From Strigamia acuminata (taxonomy: Eukaryota; Arthropoda; Chilopoda; Geophilomorpha; Linotaeniidae): a stretch of DNA of 64,000 nucleotides. Below the pieces are notes generated by a model. The model had not been told where the DNA came from, searched no databases, and saw only the letters and a list, made by a program, of their open reading frames with translations. Positions 41,569 through 54,032 of the stretch are shown here, in pieces. The number at the start of each line of letters is the position of its first letter. Position 1 is the stretch's first letter. The DNA is taken from the NCBI GenBank assembly GCA_949358305.1, contig OX442315.1:5917875-5981874 (forward strand), in the 5' to 3' direction. Made by a program: the position numbers and the translations under genes.

Positions 41569-44500
41569 TTATTTCTTACTTGTAACCTCTAACTCTAGTT
41601 TGACAATCAGTGTGTCATCAACAAAATTTGTGTGTTTAGAATCGTTGAATTTACTAAATTTAGCAATTTCATATCCTTCGTTTTCCTCATTCAACGGCCT
41701 GTCAAAACATTTTTTATTACCCTCATTATCAGATTTCAAATTTACAGAATAAAGCTCTTTTTTTGCTGTCAATTGATCCAACAAGGTAACTTTGCCACGA
41801 TACTCTACAGGCCAACTAAGTAATGCATCATTTGGCCCCAGCATGACTACCAGACTAAGATTAAAGTGTCTTTCCAAACTAGTTGCCAATAAGGTTAGCT
41901 GTAGTCGCATTTTATAACCAACTTTGGCAGTGTAAAAAGGATTGCTGTAAATGTTGTTTGGCCCCCGAAATTTCGCATTGAAAAAGTGATCTTTCATCTT
42001 CGTAACTTTCCACACATATTCAAATGACTGAGAAATTGAAGCCAGTTTGTTTTTCAAATCCACTTGCATTTCATCTAGAAAAATAAGCATAAATCGTAAC
42101 AATTTTAAGTTTTCACGGTTGGACTGGTAATTGGCGACACTGATATTGTCCCACAAAATATCCAATACAGTCGAGAATCTCGTTATTATAACGAACGGCG
42201 ATGTAAAGGTTTTTTTTATGACGAAGATATAATAAACTAAGATATATATATAACGTAAGATATAATAAAATCTGTCAACTCACTTTTGAATTCTGCATAA
42301 TCATTTTCAAATTCCTTTAGTTTTCTAATTACATCATCTGACAATTAAAATCAATGTAAGAATAAATCAAAATATGATTTGCAGAAATTACAATCGTACC
42401 GATCTTGTCACTCAGAATTTCTCTGTCATTGGCTGAAACAACATTTTCATTTTACTTTTTTCGTCTTATTTACATTTTTCAAATATACAACTATTCTTAC
42501 CCACAACTTTCGTCAACGCATCTAAAATGAAATCGAGTTTAAAAATAATAATCGATATAGATGCTCGAACAACTTACTGTTTGCCATCATCACAGTGGCC
42601 ATCGTTTTTTGACAGTTTTCTACATTATCGCTGTGCTCCATCTGTCGTTTTGTTAATATGTCTGAAATAATGTTCAAACATAGAAATACACATAAAACGC
42701 AAAAAATTATTTATATACAGGGTGTATCAGAATTCATGTTACACAGACATAGGGGGTATAGAGGGGGACCAGGAGATCACGTTCCCACTAATCAAAAATT
42801 CCAAAAAAAATTTCCACTTATCCACAGCCCCCAAAACAATGGGAGATTTCAAATATTGCGTGTCTTGCATATCGCCCACGTCTGCCAGGTTAAAGGTCTT
42901 CAGAAGGTGTAGCCTTTCACATGAATACTGCCAATGGTTTCTGCAGCAGTCTGATATTGACCCCAAGTTTGCTAATGGTGTTCTTTTCACTGATGAAGCT
43001 TGTTTCACCTGTGAAACTCTGCTAAACACCCACAACAGCCATGTCTGGAGTAATGACAACCCTCATGCCACCCATTTACGTGGATACCAGCAGCAGTTTT
43101 CAGTAAACGTCAGGGCTGGAATTGTAGGCAATAACCTGATAGGACCCTACATCCTTCCCCCATGTCTGAATGGTGCTACTTACCTCATCTTTCTGCAAAA
43201 TACTTTGCCAGACCTTTTGGAAGATGTTCCGCTGAACATAATGCAACGTCTTTGGTTCCAGCATGATGGAGCGTCACCACACTTTTCTCTTATTGCGCGT
43301 GCCAGCGGTTTGGCCGTAATAGGATCGGCCGGGGTGGACTTAAAAATTGGCCTGCACGATCACCAGATCTGAGCCACCTTGACTTTTATCTATGGGGACA
43401 CATGAAGGCAGCAGTGTATGCAACACCGGTTTTATCTGTAGAGGACCTGGTTGCACGCATTGTGCTTGCTGCAGAAGAGGTCATGGATAACCCACAGATC
43501 TTTAACAGAGTCTGAATGAATTTATTCCGTTGCTACCAGCTGTGCATTGATGCACATGGTGGACATGTAAAGCATCTCTTGTAATAAACTTCTGTTGTTG
43601 GCTACCGATTGTGTGTTTTCATTTGACAATTGCTAACCTGGCAAATGTGGGCAATATGCGTGACGCGCGATATTTGAAATCTCCCATTGTTTTGGGGGCT
43701 GTGGCTAAATGGGAAAATTTTTTTGGAATTTTTTATTAGTGGAAACGTGATCTCCTGGTCCCCCTCTATACCCCCTATTTCTGTGTAACATGAATTCTGA
43801 TACACCCTGTATATATACATATAAAATGATTTTATACATATGTATACAGGGTGGTGCAGAAAGTCTGGTCCACAGTAAATAATTCCCAAACTATTCTAGG
43901 TGTTGATTCAGCAAAATGATTGTTAAGGTAGTACGTCGGGGGAAATCCAATTATGACTTCCAATTTGACCTCTGAGGTCATCTTCAAGGTCATTCATATT
44001 GTAACTTGAAAACCGTGAAAGTTAAAGCAAAAAAGTAAATTAGAAAGTTGTAGAGCATCATCCAATTAGTCTAGAACTGTTCTTAAAAAAATTATTTCTT
44101 AGGAAAAAGTTTTGAGAAAAAAGGTCTGAAACATTGGCCTACTCAGCATTATAACTCAGCTTTGTAACCTAAAACTATTGAGGCAACCAAGCTAATCCTC
44201 AATTAGGACACTTTATTGGGTCATACTTTGTAAGTGGAAGAGAGGAAATACAAAAGAAAAAAAATAATTTATTTTGGAAATACATTCCACATGATAGTTT
44301 TAGGTTACAAAGCTGTGTAGACTAACATTTCAAACCTTTTTTTCTCAAAACTTTTCCCTAAGAAATAATTTTTTTAAGAACAGTTCTAGACTAATTGGAT
44401 AATGCTCTACAACTTTCTAATTCACTTTTTTGCTCTAACTCTCACGGTTTTCAAGTTACAATATGGATGACCTTGAAGATGACCTCAGAGGTCAAATTGG

Positions 44501-47500
44501 ATGTCATAATTGGATTTCCCCCGACATACTACCTTAACAATCATTTTGCTGAATCAACATCTAAAACGGTTTGGAAATTATTTAGTGTGAACCAGACTTT
44601 CTGCACCACCCTGTATAATATAACTTATATTTTATGTAATGCGTGAAATGCCTACCTGCAGCAGTAGTCACCTCATCTAAAAACAAACATTTGTTATTCA
44701 ATTTATTTATTGTAATCTTTATTGTAATCTAGATTGTAATCTTTATTGTAATCTTTAGATTTACCAGCTTGAACTTTCAAGTTTCTCTCTAGTCTTTGAA
44801 TTTCTTTCGCCTGTTGATCCAAACTGAATTTGACATCAATCATCTGCTTTTTGTACAAATCGATCTCCGTTTCTTGCCTTTCTGTAGTTTTCTTCAACTT
44901 ATGATACCATTTTTGATTCAATCAATCAAATGTGATGGATGTATTACTCGATTCTACCGGGTGGCCCACATAAAAGCAGCCCGACAATGCAAGGAGGGTT
45001 ACCACGGGAGTCTAAAAAAATGTATATATTGTTCAATTAAATATATATTAATCGTTAGTTGTGTGTAGTATTTGTGTCATCAATGTTTCTGGTGCAGTTT
45101 TTCCCGCTCTTTCGTTTGGTGTTTAGTTTTTGACGATCCGAGCCTGCGTTCTCGAAATATTTGCGATTTTAATCAATTTGTGTCCCAATTCGCCAGGTTT
45201 GATTGCACTAGTCATTCCTGAATTTCAGATTGTGATACTTTTTGAATTTTTTTGTGCAATTTTGCAAGGTTTTGTTCAATTTTGCTAGATTTTGTAAAAT
45301 TTTGCTAGATTTTGTAAAATTTTGCTAGATTTTGTAAAATTTTGCTAGATTTTGTAAAATTTTGCTAGATTTTGTAAAATTTTGCTAGATTTTGTAAAAT
45401 TTTGTTAGATTTTGTAAAATTTTGTTAGATTTTGTAAAATTTTGTTAGATTTTGTAAAATTTTGTTAGATTTTGTAAAATTTTGTTAGATTTTGTAAAAT
45501 TTTGTTAGATTTTGTAAAATTTTGTTAGATTTTGTAAAATTTTGTTAGATTTTATAAAATTTTGCTACATTTGAGAAATTTTATCTAAAGTAAAGTGGTA
45601 TGGTACGAAAAGTACTGTGTATCTTTACCAGTACCGCTGCAGAATCCACACAATCTGAAATTCTGGTATGACTACAGTAGTGCAATCAAACTTGGCAAAT
45701 TGGGACAAACATTTATTTAAAACGCAAATATCTTGAGAATGAAAGCTCGAATTGTTAAAAATTAAACACCAAACGAAAGAGCGGAAAAAACTGTACCAGA
45801 AACATTAATGAAACAATACTACCCGCCACTAATGATTAATATACTGTATATTTAATTGAACAATACATACATTTTTTTATATACCCTTGGTAACCCCCTT
45901 GCATTGTCGGGCCGCTTTTATGTGGGCCACCCGATACCTCAGTTTGAAGAGTCAGCAGTGATTTCATCATCAATTCGGCATGACAATTACTACGTTCGTG
46001 TTTTTCAACTTCCAATGGAATTTCCTGTAATGTTTACATTTTAGAAAAATTTTCTTTTACATTGGGATGTCACACCTGAAATTCACAACCGATTGGCGAA
46101 AACTTGCACCGGCGAAAACTACGAAGACATTCTTGCACATGGCTACTCATCTTTTAAAAATAAAAAAAATATTATTCTTTATCCAAATTAAATCCCAAGT
46201 TCAGTGGACACACAGTGCGACGAGTAAATTTGGCGTTACAAAAGTTGCAGTAGATTGGATACATCTCGCAACTGTCATTATGGCTCTGTCAAACAAAACG
46301 AATAAAATAATATAAATATTAGTTTGCGTCATCAAACATCGACACTATGGATATACAGTTGAGCCTCGTTCTAACGAATCACAAGGGACCCGAAAAATCG
46401 GTTCGTTATAACAAAAGTTCGTTCTATCAATATTTATTTAACATGGTGTTCTATGGCCAACCAACCAACCTAGCCATTTTTAAGTATTTTTTATAGCAAA
46501 AAATTCCTTATATCGCGGTCCGTTGTAATGAGGTTCGACTGTATTGTATCCTGTGAGAATATTTGATATTATAATTACTTCAATACTGATTAGATCGATC
46601 ACACTGTTGCAGTAACTACAGTTTCCTTTCTCTGACTGTGTGTCACCACTAACCTTTTCCTGAGAAAATGAATACAATTATTATTTTTTATTACTTTTAT
46701 TTTATGTATTTACTTGTAAAGACATGATTAAATCTGATTTGGCACCACATCTCTGACAGAAGATATGACCACGAAGTTGTTCCTTGGTAATAACACTCTT
46801 CATACCACATCTAAACATAAAACACAAAAAAAAATAAAATAAAAATAATGTTATGCTGGAGCTTAGATTGATCGGTTAGTTATTCCAATCCATGCTTCTA
46901 TGTGCTCTGGCCTCTTGTTACATTCGTTTGTAAGTGCTCAACAACAAACCGAGCAATAAACTCATTCACACAGACGTGTGCCAGATAGATTATTAAACTA
47001 AATAAATGGAAAAATTTTACTTTACCGGCCACCTCTCAGATCGTCTCCAAAATTTGAATATAGGGGTATTCAAGGGTGAAAAAACGAATGGCGTTGACGG
47101 TTTTTGGGGCAAACGGAAGCGGAAGCGGAAAACAGCAGATTAACGACCAGTGATTGCCATCAAATGTTTACTTTCTCATTTTTATAACCCTAATTTAATT
47201 GTTAGCTGTCACTCATTCTCTCCCCAGCATTGTTACGCACGTGCGCTCTTATTGTCAGCCATCTTTATTTTTGTACCAGTTTTCCAACTGATTTCACACC
47301 ATAAAAACGTTTCGTTTCCCTCACCTAACCTAACGTAACCTAACCCGCGACACAACAACAACATAAAGGACAACAACAACAATGGGCCATATAATTCCAA
47401 TGCTTAACCTAACCTCACCAGTATAAACCAACTACTAATAATCTCCTAATTGTTGTAAAATTCCAACTTACTTGCAACAAGTGAAAACTTCTAAATCCAT
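41569..47500 (-). CDS. TRAF-like gene copy I, intron-expanded by transposons
   Basis: Exons: 47472-47500 (MDLEVFTCC), 46714-46810 (RING-like), about 46578-46662 (CSYCNS), about 46227-46298 and 46063-46140 (TRAF fingers), about 45940-46035 (second finger, donor at 45937), about 44766-44901 (coiled coil, ETEIDLYKKQ), about 44659-44680, then four small exons between 42656 and 42279, and MATH at 41569-42074 (FEYVWKVTKM, GYKMRLQLTL, LLSWPVEYRG). Three transposons and a 450-bp insertion lie in its introns. The ECCKEMK exon and the usual acceptor of the following exon are deleted, but a CATAAG acceptor could splice exon 6 to it in frame. All exons seen are open, so it may still function. Confidence 0.65.
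42718..43809. mobile_element. Mariner-type transposon, decayed
   Basis: Inverted ends CAGGGTGTATCAGAATTCAT and ATGAATTCTGATACACCCTG extend to about 130 bp, flanked by TA (42716-42717, 43810-43811). It carries a broken transposase on the plus strand and lies in an intron of TRAF copy I. Confidence 0.9.
42905..43583 (+). pseudogene. Mariner-family DDE transposase, N terminus lost, frameshifted
   Basis: The frame shows FTDEACF (first Asp), HVWSNDNPHAT, AGIVGNNLIGPYILP, WFQHDGASPHF (second Asp) and, after a frameshift near 43350, SPDLSHLDFYLWGH (third Asp). The DNA-binding N-terminal region is absent. Stops occur in the 3' part. Confidence 0.8.
43847..44613. mobile_element. Long-arm Tc1/mariner MITE
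   Basis: 767 bp of nearly full palindrome: ends CAGGGTGGTGCAGAAAGTCT and its complement, arms of about 280 bp, TA on both sides. The arms share blocks such as TCAAGGTCATTCA and GAGCAAAAAAGT-like sequence with the MITE at 52084, so they are one family. Confidence 0.88.
44957..45934. mobile_element. Inverted-repeat MITE with internal minisatellite
   Basis: Ends CGGGTGGCCCACATAAAAG and CTTTTATGTGGGCCACCCG, arms of about 200 bp, TA duplication. Paralog copies A and J give the empty site (TTCTACCTCAG). It sits three bases inside the intron after TRAF exon 6 of copy I. Confidence 0.85.
45281..45560. repeat. 20-bp minisatellite, polar variants
   Basis: Fourteen exact-length units of TTTGCTAGATTTTGTAAAAT. 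The first six carry GCTAG and the next eight GTTAG, with a one-base variant in the last. Variants are segregated along the array rather than mixed. Confidence 0.95.
47005..47462. other. Insertion in the first intron of copy I
   Basis: About 450 bases absent from paralogous first introns. Contains CCTAACCTAACGTAACCTAACC and CTTAACCTAACC, similar to insect telomere repeat. No inverted termini or ORF found. Confidence 0.5.
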
Positions 47501-47636
47501 CGCGAATAAACGGAGTAGTAACGAATGCACCGCAATTTCCCCGCTCTTGAGCTGCGAAAGGCGCGAGACATCTGGTGGTAAAAATAAACACTACCATGAG
47601 GAGCACACGCGTGTTGTTTAGCGCGGTCTACGTACC
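47501..47636. promoter_or_regulatory. Short putative bidirectional promoter between copy I and a THAP pseudogene
   Basis: Only 136 bases separate the TRAF ATG from a divergent THAP ATG. The same spacing and sequence (GACATCTGGTGGTAAAAATA) recur at 53892-54032 beside copy J. Confidence 0.4.
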
Positions 47637-47828
47637 ATGGCTTCTAAAAGCACCTCTCCAAGCACGATAAAAATTTTCAACAGCCATCACAATTGTTGTG
47701 TGGTTGGTTGCAACAACATAAAAATTGCTCTATCCAATCAATTGGTCGACTCGTTGCACCATCCATTTCTACCAACAGGTGGCGCGAAATTAAATGTAAG
47801 TAAATTAAGAGTAATGGACCACCACTAA
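47637..47828 (+). pseudogene. Short THAP gene, frameshifted
   Basis: Begins MASKSTSPSTIKIF then HHNCCVVGCNN, the first Cys pair of a THAP domain. Compared with the copy at 54033 four bases are missing right after CNN, breaking the frame. Confidence 0.6.
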
Positions 47829-47910
47829 CGAACCCTGAGTAATTATTTATTTTCACATTTATCTTAAACTTTCCACGTTTTAATCACATTTTTCAATTTT
47901 TACCTCAGAC

Positions 47911-48640
47911 TTTATGGTTCGAACGCAAGAGCGGCTACAAAACGTGCGAGGAGAAATGGTCGATTTTCAACGTGCCAAAAGACGCCGAACAGCGCGAATT
48001 ATGGAAGAAATTAATCGGACGAAAAGACCGACAACTCAACGTCGGGGACTTCGTGTGCGAAAGACATATCCCGCCCGAATAGATCCGCCGACACTGGATC
48101 AAACTTGACGACAACGGACACATCATCTGCAAAATACAACTGAAGCAATGCCGGCTGGCGGAGGGCGCGCTGCCCACGATTTTGCCAAAAGGCGAAAAAA
48201 CGCCGACAAAATAACTCGGAACTTGCATAAAACCGCCCAGGAAACACCCAAAAATCCGCACACCCGTCGTGGTGACAAAAAAACGAAAAACCGCACGGAA
48301 AAACGACAAAAATCGACGAAAAAGTGCCAAAAATCGACGAAAAAACGTCAAAAATGCCGAAAATGCGCGGATTTGCGGACGAAGCGACGAAAACTTTGAA
48401 GAAAAATCCTTTGCTGAATATTTATTTGAATTTTATACTGGCCGGGACGAATTGGTGGAGCGTGTACGACAGTTCGCGGGCGGTGTTGAGCGTTTTTTGG
48501 CCGGAGATGAGGAGTAATGGGATTTTGTACGTGGAGAAACAGATTGTGGTGACAAAGGATTTGTTGTACGAGATTTATTTACTTGATGTGCTTCGAACAA
48601 GTAAAGACTTCCGAACTCATCACGGAGACTTGTTTCAGAC
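47911..48640 (+). pseudogene. THAP gene, first Cys pair deleted
   Basis: Matches the ORF at 59524 from ATGGTTCGAACG, but lacks the next bases that encode the CFVPH part of the first zinc-binding motif, which also shifts the frame. The rest runs to ADEATKTLKKNPLLNIYLNF and VEKQIVVTKD (to about 48560), the longest view of the downstream part of this gene. Its 3' end overlaps antisense TRAF exon-1-like sequence (MSSEVFTCS, about 48590-48628). Confidence 0.65.
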
Positions 48641-48689
48641 TCGCAACTGACGTCTACGACTAGGAATGAGCACTGGATGAATTAGCACC

Positions 48690-49046
48690 TGGAGTGTGCT
48701 ATCGAAACGTCGTATAAAATCCATTACAGGTAGAGACGGCTTTTAAGAAAGTAATGAATAAAAATATGAGAAGTGACACTTCTCAATTATAGGTTGAATA
48801 TTATTATAAAATGTTTCATGTTTTGTTTGGAAATTAAATTAGTAGATCAGCAAACCTGATTCGATCAAAATGCTTTGCAGGTTTAGTTGGAATAAATAAT
48901 TTCATTTTTCCGTAACGGACACCAATTTGGTTAATTTTGACATTAGAATGATTTATTTATATTTATTACTAATACCAGCAAGATATAAATATATCACTGA
49001 CCTTCACGATACAATAAAACACTGAAAAATGGACAATTCTCTTTAA
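48690..49046. other. 3' flank of copy J with a repeat shared at 56830
   Basis: The stretch with GAGACGGCTTTTAAGAAAGT and the hairpin AGAAGTGACACTTCT recurs at about 56850-56990. No gene is seen. Confidence 0.5.
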
Positions 49047-51239
49047 CTATTCCCATTTTAAATCGAGTTTTAAAAACATTGTGTCATTAACTACATATTT
49101 TGCAATTTCATCTAAAGGAATAAACTTTTCACCCCTAATTACTGTCTTACGAAATTGTCTTGATCTTAAAATACTCGGTTTAAACTCGATAATATCACAA
49201 TAGGTTTTGTTTGGATCCAACAAGTTAAATTCTGCACTACACTGCGGAGGCCAACGAAGCTTTGACACGTATGGATCTTCAATAATTTCAAGATAAACAT
49301 ATAAGTGAGTTCCCCTTCTCTTTCTGTTGTCATATGGAATTAGCACTAGTCGCATTACATAACCAACGTCCTTGGTGTAGGAAAAATCGCTCTCAATGTA
49401 GTTTTGGTTCCCCAATCTTGCATCTTTCTGAAGGTTTGCAAAATTATCGATTTTCCAGATGTATTCAAACGACGAAATGGTTGTTAATGTTTCCTTCAGA
49501 TCTATTTCTATTTGATTTAATGAATAAATGTAATTAGTAAAGAATTCGACAAAAAATAAAATTTTCCACTATTTTTGTATAAATGTGCGGTAATTAAACC
49601 ATCAACTCACCATTGCCTTTCGCACCGTCTTCTTCAAACAAATCTTGTTTTCTGATAAAACCATCTGACAATTTAAATCAATTAAGAATAAATCAATATA
49701 CAATTTGTAAGAATTAGTTATTATACCGATCTTGTCACTCAAAATTTTCTTGTCCTCGGCTGAAACAAACAAGATTGCATTTAATTTTTAATTTTTCTTA
49801 CTTGTTAACACAATTCTTCTTACCCACAGCTTTAGTCAACTGATCTAAAATCAAATCAAAATTAAAATAATGATCGATGCAAGTTCCAATATTAACTTAC
49901 TATTGGCCGTTATCGCAGTGTTAAGAGTTTTTTGGACGTTTTCTATATTGTCGCACTGTTCAGTTTGCCGTTTAGTTAGCACTTCTAATATAATTCTCAT
50001 TTCAGGCTTAAATCACGCGAAAACAATTGCACTTTTACCAATTGTTTTTTCCATCTTGCTAATTTGTTCACTTTGCTTCAAATGGAAGACTTTCATTTCT
50101 TTTTCTATAATTTCTCCCAAATTATCTATCGAAATAGAATTTTAATGACAATCTTTTAAATTAATTTTCAAGTAAATAAAATTTACCTGCTTGCAATTTC
50201 AACTTTCTCTCCAGTCTCCGTGTTTCTTTCGACTGTTCTTCCAAGCTTTCCTGCATTGAACCTAAATACAACATTCAATTAAAGATCGTTTCACATGACA
50301 TTGAATTCACTCCAATCATCCAAACCTAAACAAATTCTCATTTCCTTGCAGCACTCCTTCTGTTTTCATCAAAATTTAAACAAGAGTGACAAATTTACAA
50401 CTTTTGATACCATTTTTGATTCAATCAATCAAATACGATGGATGTATTACTCGATTCTACCTCAGTTTGAAGAGTCAGCAATGATTTCATCATCAATTCG
50501 GCATGAGAATTACCAACTTCGTGTTTTTCAACTTCCAATGGATTCCCCTGCAATGTTTTCATTTTAGAAAAATTTTCTTTTACATTGGGATGTCAAAACA
50601 CCTGAAATTGACAACTGATTGGCGAAAACTTGCACCGGCGAAAACTACGAAGACATTCTTGCACATGGCTACTCATCTTTTAAAAATAAAAAATTTATTA
50701 TTCTTTATCCAAATTAAATCCCAAGTTCAGTGGACACACAGTGCAACGAATAAATTTGTTGTTGCAAACGCTGCAGTAGATTGGATACATCTCGCAACTG
50801 TCATTATGGCTCTGTCAAACAAAACGAATAAAATAATATAAATATTAGTTTGCGTCATCAAACATCGACACTATCGATACAAAGTTGAGCCTCGTTCTAA
50901 CGAATCACAAGAGACCTAAAAAATCGGTTTGTTATAAGTGGCTATTTATGGGTTTGTTATAAATGTCGATTTAAGCATTTATTTCTGATTTTTGAAAAAT
51001 ATGCATTTATAGCCAATTTCGGCTATTTATTGAATAAAAATAATTCCTACGCATTTATGCATTTATCCTAACCCTAGAAATTTTGTTATGGCCAGCCAAC
51101 CAACCGAGCCATTTTTAAGTATTTTTTTTACAAAAAATTCCTTTTATCGCAGTCCGTTGTAATGAGGTTCGACCGTATTGTATCCTGTGAGAATATTTGA
51201 TATTATAATTACTTCAATTCTGTTTAGATCGATCAAACT

Positions 51240-53463
51240 TGTTGTGACCCGACTGGACCGGGGTCAACGAAGAGTTTCTCTCGTGACCTCGTTTCGGGTG
51301 TAAGGGGAGCCACAAGCGCGTCTCCCTTCCCTCAGTGCATTGACATCTAGTCAATGGACAGGCGTCTGCCCTGAGGGAGTGGGGATGGCTCGTCCACCCC
51401 ACCATTGGGTGATTCCGGTCACCTGTCAACCCCGCTTTGTGCAAAGGAATGTGCCTTGCACTGAGCGGGCAGAACCAACACAACCATCAAACGAGAAACA
51501 CACGTAAAACCCGTCGTCCTACAAGATCAGGCCCAAGTAAATATACTGGGATTGACCAAGGACAAAGGACAATTTACCGTGAGTACGTTTGGTCAGTGTC
51601 AAACTCCGCAGAGTAACCTGCGAGATAAGATTACCACACTATTTTAGCACACCAGCTAGAAATAGTAAAAACCACTCCAGTTTAGCGAGTTGTGCAGACA
51701 AACGGTCGCACAAGCCTAAACTGCAGTAAAACCACGACGAGCGTTCCCGCCGCTGTGTGACCGCCGGGAGCCAGAAGAGTCCGCCGCTGTGTGATCGCCG
51801 GACACCATACAAAAACCTAGACAACAGACCGAAGTAAGCCTTTTAACTAAGCATTCACTCGCGCCTGACCAGCGTGAGCCCGAAGGACCAGCCAGAGACG
51901 AGCCGAGGACGCCATATTGCCACGCCGGCCCAAGACGACATCACGTTGCCACAACGAGGACGCCATCTTGGACACGAACGAGACAACTGACGACCTCGCC
52001 GATTCCAGCCAGCTTTCATCTTACCTTTACCTTTCCATTTCCCATCACCCATTCCGATTTACCTTTTACTTACCTTTCATATACAGGGTGGAACAAAAGT
52101 CTGTTCCCCTCAAATATTTCCTCAGCAATTGCATCTAGGCCAACTTTGATGAAGCAATCGTACAGGAAGTTGGGTGAGAGCAATCCAATGATGTCATCAG
52201 ATTTGACCTTGAAGGCCATTTTCAAGGTCATTCACTTGCTAACTTCTAAACCAATCAGGTTAGAGCAAAAAAGTCAATTACAAAGTTTTAGAGCACCATC
52301 AAATTAGTACTATCCAACTTATCCTAGTCATCTTAAGTTAAATGTTTTCCTTTTAAAAAGGAGACAAATCAGCTGAAATAAAGCCAGCCATTGTGACAAA
52401 ACTTAAATTTCTATCACAAAATACTGAATTACTTAAATAAACGTATTCAAATGTGCATCATTATGCAAGTAAACAAGAAAAACCATTGCCTTTTTTAATG
52501 CCTCAATAATCATTTTATCACAAGATTAACCCTTTATGGACAAGCTTTTTCTTGAATAGGAAAATTTTTTTTCCTATGTATTTTTTTTACTGAAAATTTG
52601 TGACTTTGTTTATCTGATAATAAAGTAAATCTCAGGTGAAATTTGTAATGATTCATCATTTATTCAATTAAATATTCAACTTAAAAATTTTCTGTCCCTT
52701 AAAACTTCAGCATAACTTTTAAGCTGGCTTTGCTGTATTAGTAAACAGAACTTCAGTGAACAGCTTTTCGTATTTACCAGTAGTGATTAAAACCACCTCC
52801 AGATGGCTCAAATCTATTTATTTTTATTGTTTAGGCATTACGTCCTCAATAAAATTATTTCCGACCTAAAAACAAACTACATGGCGCTTTAACCAATCGA
52901 CTTAAACATTGTCCATAAATCCGTAATGGCTTAAACCAGAACGGCACATTTTATCCTTATGCCTCCGAGGGTTAAAAAATTTCACTTTGCTGATTTTTTT
53001 TTGATTTGTCTCCTTTTTAAAAAGAAAACATTTAACTTAAGATGACTAAGATAAGTTGGATAGTACTAATTTGATGGTGCTCTACAACTTTGTAATTGAC
53101 TTTTTTGCTCTAACCTGATTGGTTTAGCAGTTAGCAAGTGAATAACTTTGAAAATGGCCTTCAAGGTCAAATTTGATGACATCATTCGATTGCTCTCACC
53201 CAACTTCCTATATGATCGCTTCATCAAAGTTGGCCTAGATGCAATTGCTGAGGAAATATTTGAGGGGAACAGACTTTTGTTCCACCCTGTATATATATAA
53301 GATATATCTGTACATTGTCCCACAGAATAAATCTATATTATATTTTACCTTTTATATCTGTGTAATCATTTCTTTGGGTAAACCGCTCGAACAAAGCGGT
53401 AGTGAGTTAGTCGAATTAAGTAATCAACCCACGAGTTAGCGACGGTTAGAGTTGAGCGCGACA
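51240..53463 (+). mobile_element. Solo LTR with nested MITE in a RING exon
   Basis: Starts TGTTGTGACCCG and ends GAGCGCGACA (TG...CA), flanked by AACT at 51236-51239 and 53464-53467. Subtracting the nested MITE leaves about 1.0 kb. AATAAA at 53326 suits plus orientation. It differs in sequence from the LTRs at 22381 and 6890. Confidence 0.82.
52084..53289. mobile_element. Long-arm Tc1/mariner MITE nested in the solo LTR
   Basis: 1206 bp, ends CAGGGTGGAACAAAAGTCTG and complement, arms near 300 bp, TA at 52082-52083 and 53290-53291. The non-palindromic core of about 600 bp has no ORF. Confidence 0.88.
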
Positions 53464-54032
53464 AACTGTTGCAGTAACTACAGTTTCCTTCCTCTGACTG
53501 CGTGTCCTGAGAAAATAAATACAATTATCATATTTTATTACTTTTATTTTACATATTTACTTGTAAAGGCATGATTAAATCTGATTTGGCACCACATCTC
53601 TGGCAGAAGATATGACCACGAAGTTGTTCCTTAGTAATAACACTCTTCACACCACATCTAAAAATAAAATACAAAAAAAATGAAATAAAAATAATGTAAC
53701 TTAAGTTATGCTGGAGCTTAGATTGATCGGTTAGTTGTTCCAATCCATGTTTCAATGTGCTCTGACCACTTGTTACATTCCGTTTATAAGTGCTCAGCAA
53801 CAAACCGAGCAATAAACTCATCCACCCAGATTATTAAACAAAATAAATCAATTTTCCCTTACTTGCAACAAGTGAAAACTTCTAAATCCATCGCGAATAA
53901 ACTAAACGGAGCATTAACGAATGCACCGCAACTTCCCCGCTCTTGACCTGCGAAACGCCTGAGACATCTGGTGGTAAAAATAAACACTACCATGAGGAGC
54001 ACAAGCATATTATTTAGCGCGGCCTACGTACC

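Larger units (their letters stand above)
49047..53891 (-). pseudogene. TRAF-like copy J, RING exon split by a solo LTR
   Basis: Exon 1 at 53863-53891 and exon 2 at 53561-53657 (CGVKSV, GHIFCQRC) are fine. The next exon (CSYCNS) is cut by a 2.2-kb insertion at 51240-53463. Zinc-finger, coiled-coil and MATH exons follow (50740-50812, about 50600-50690, 50468-50560, and small exons 50350 to 49609), ending with MATH at 49047 to about 49510 (FEYIWKIDNFANL, MRLVLIPYD, THLYVYL). The 5' half is long-type and the 3' half short-type, with the switch near 50330, so copy J is itself a recombinant. The LTR in a coding exon should abolish the product. Confidence 0.7.

Noticed and set aside
45281-45560. CRISPR-like array
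   Set aside because: Contiguous 20-bp units without spacers, in eukaryotic DNA; a minisatellite.
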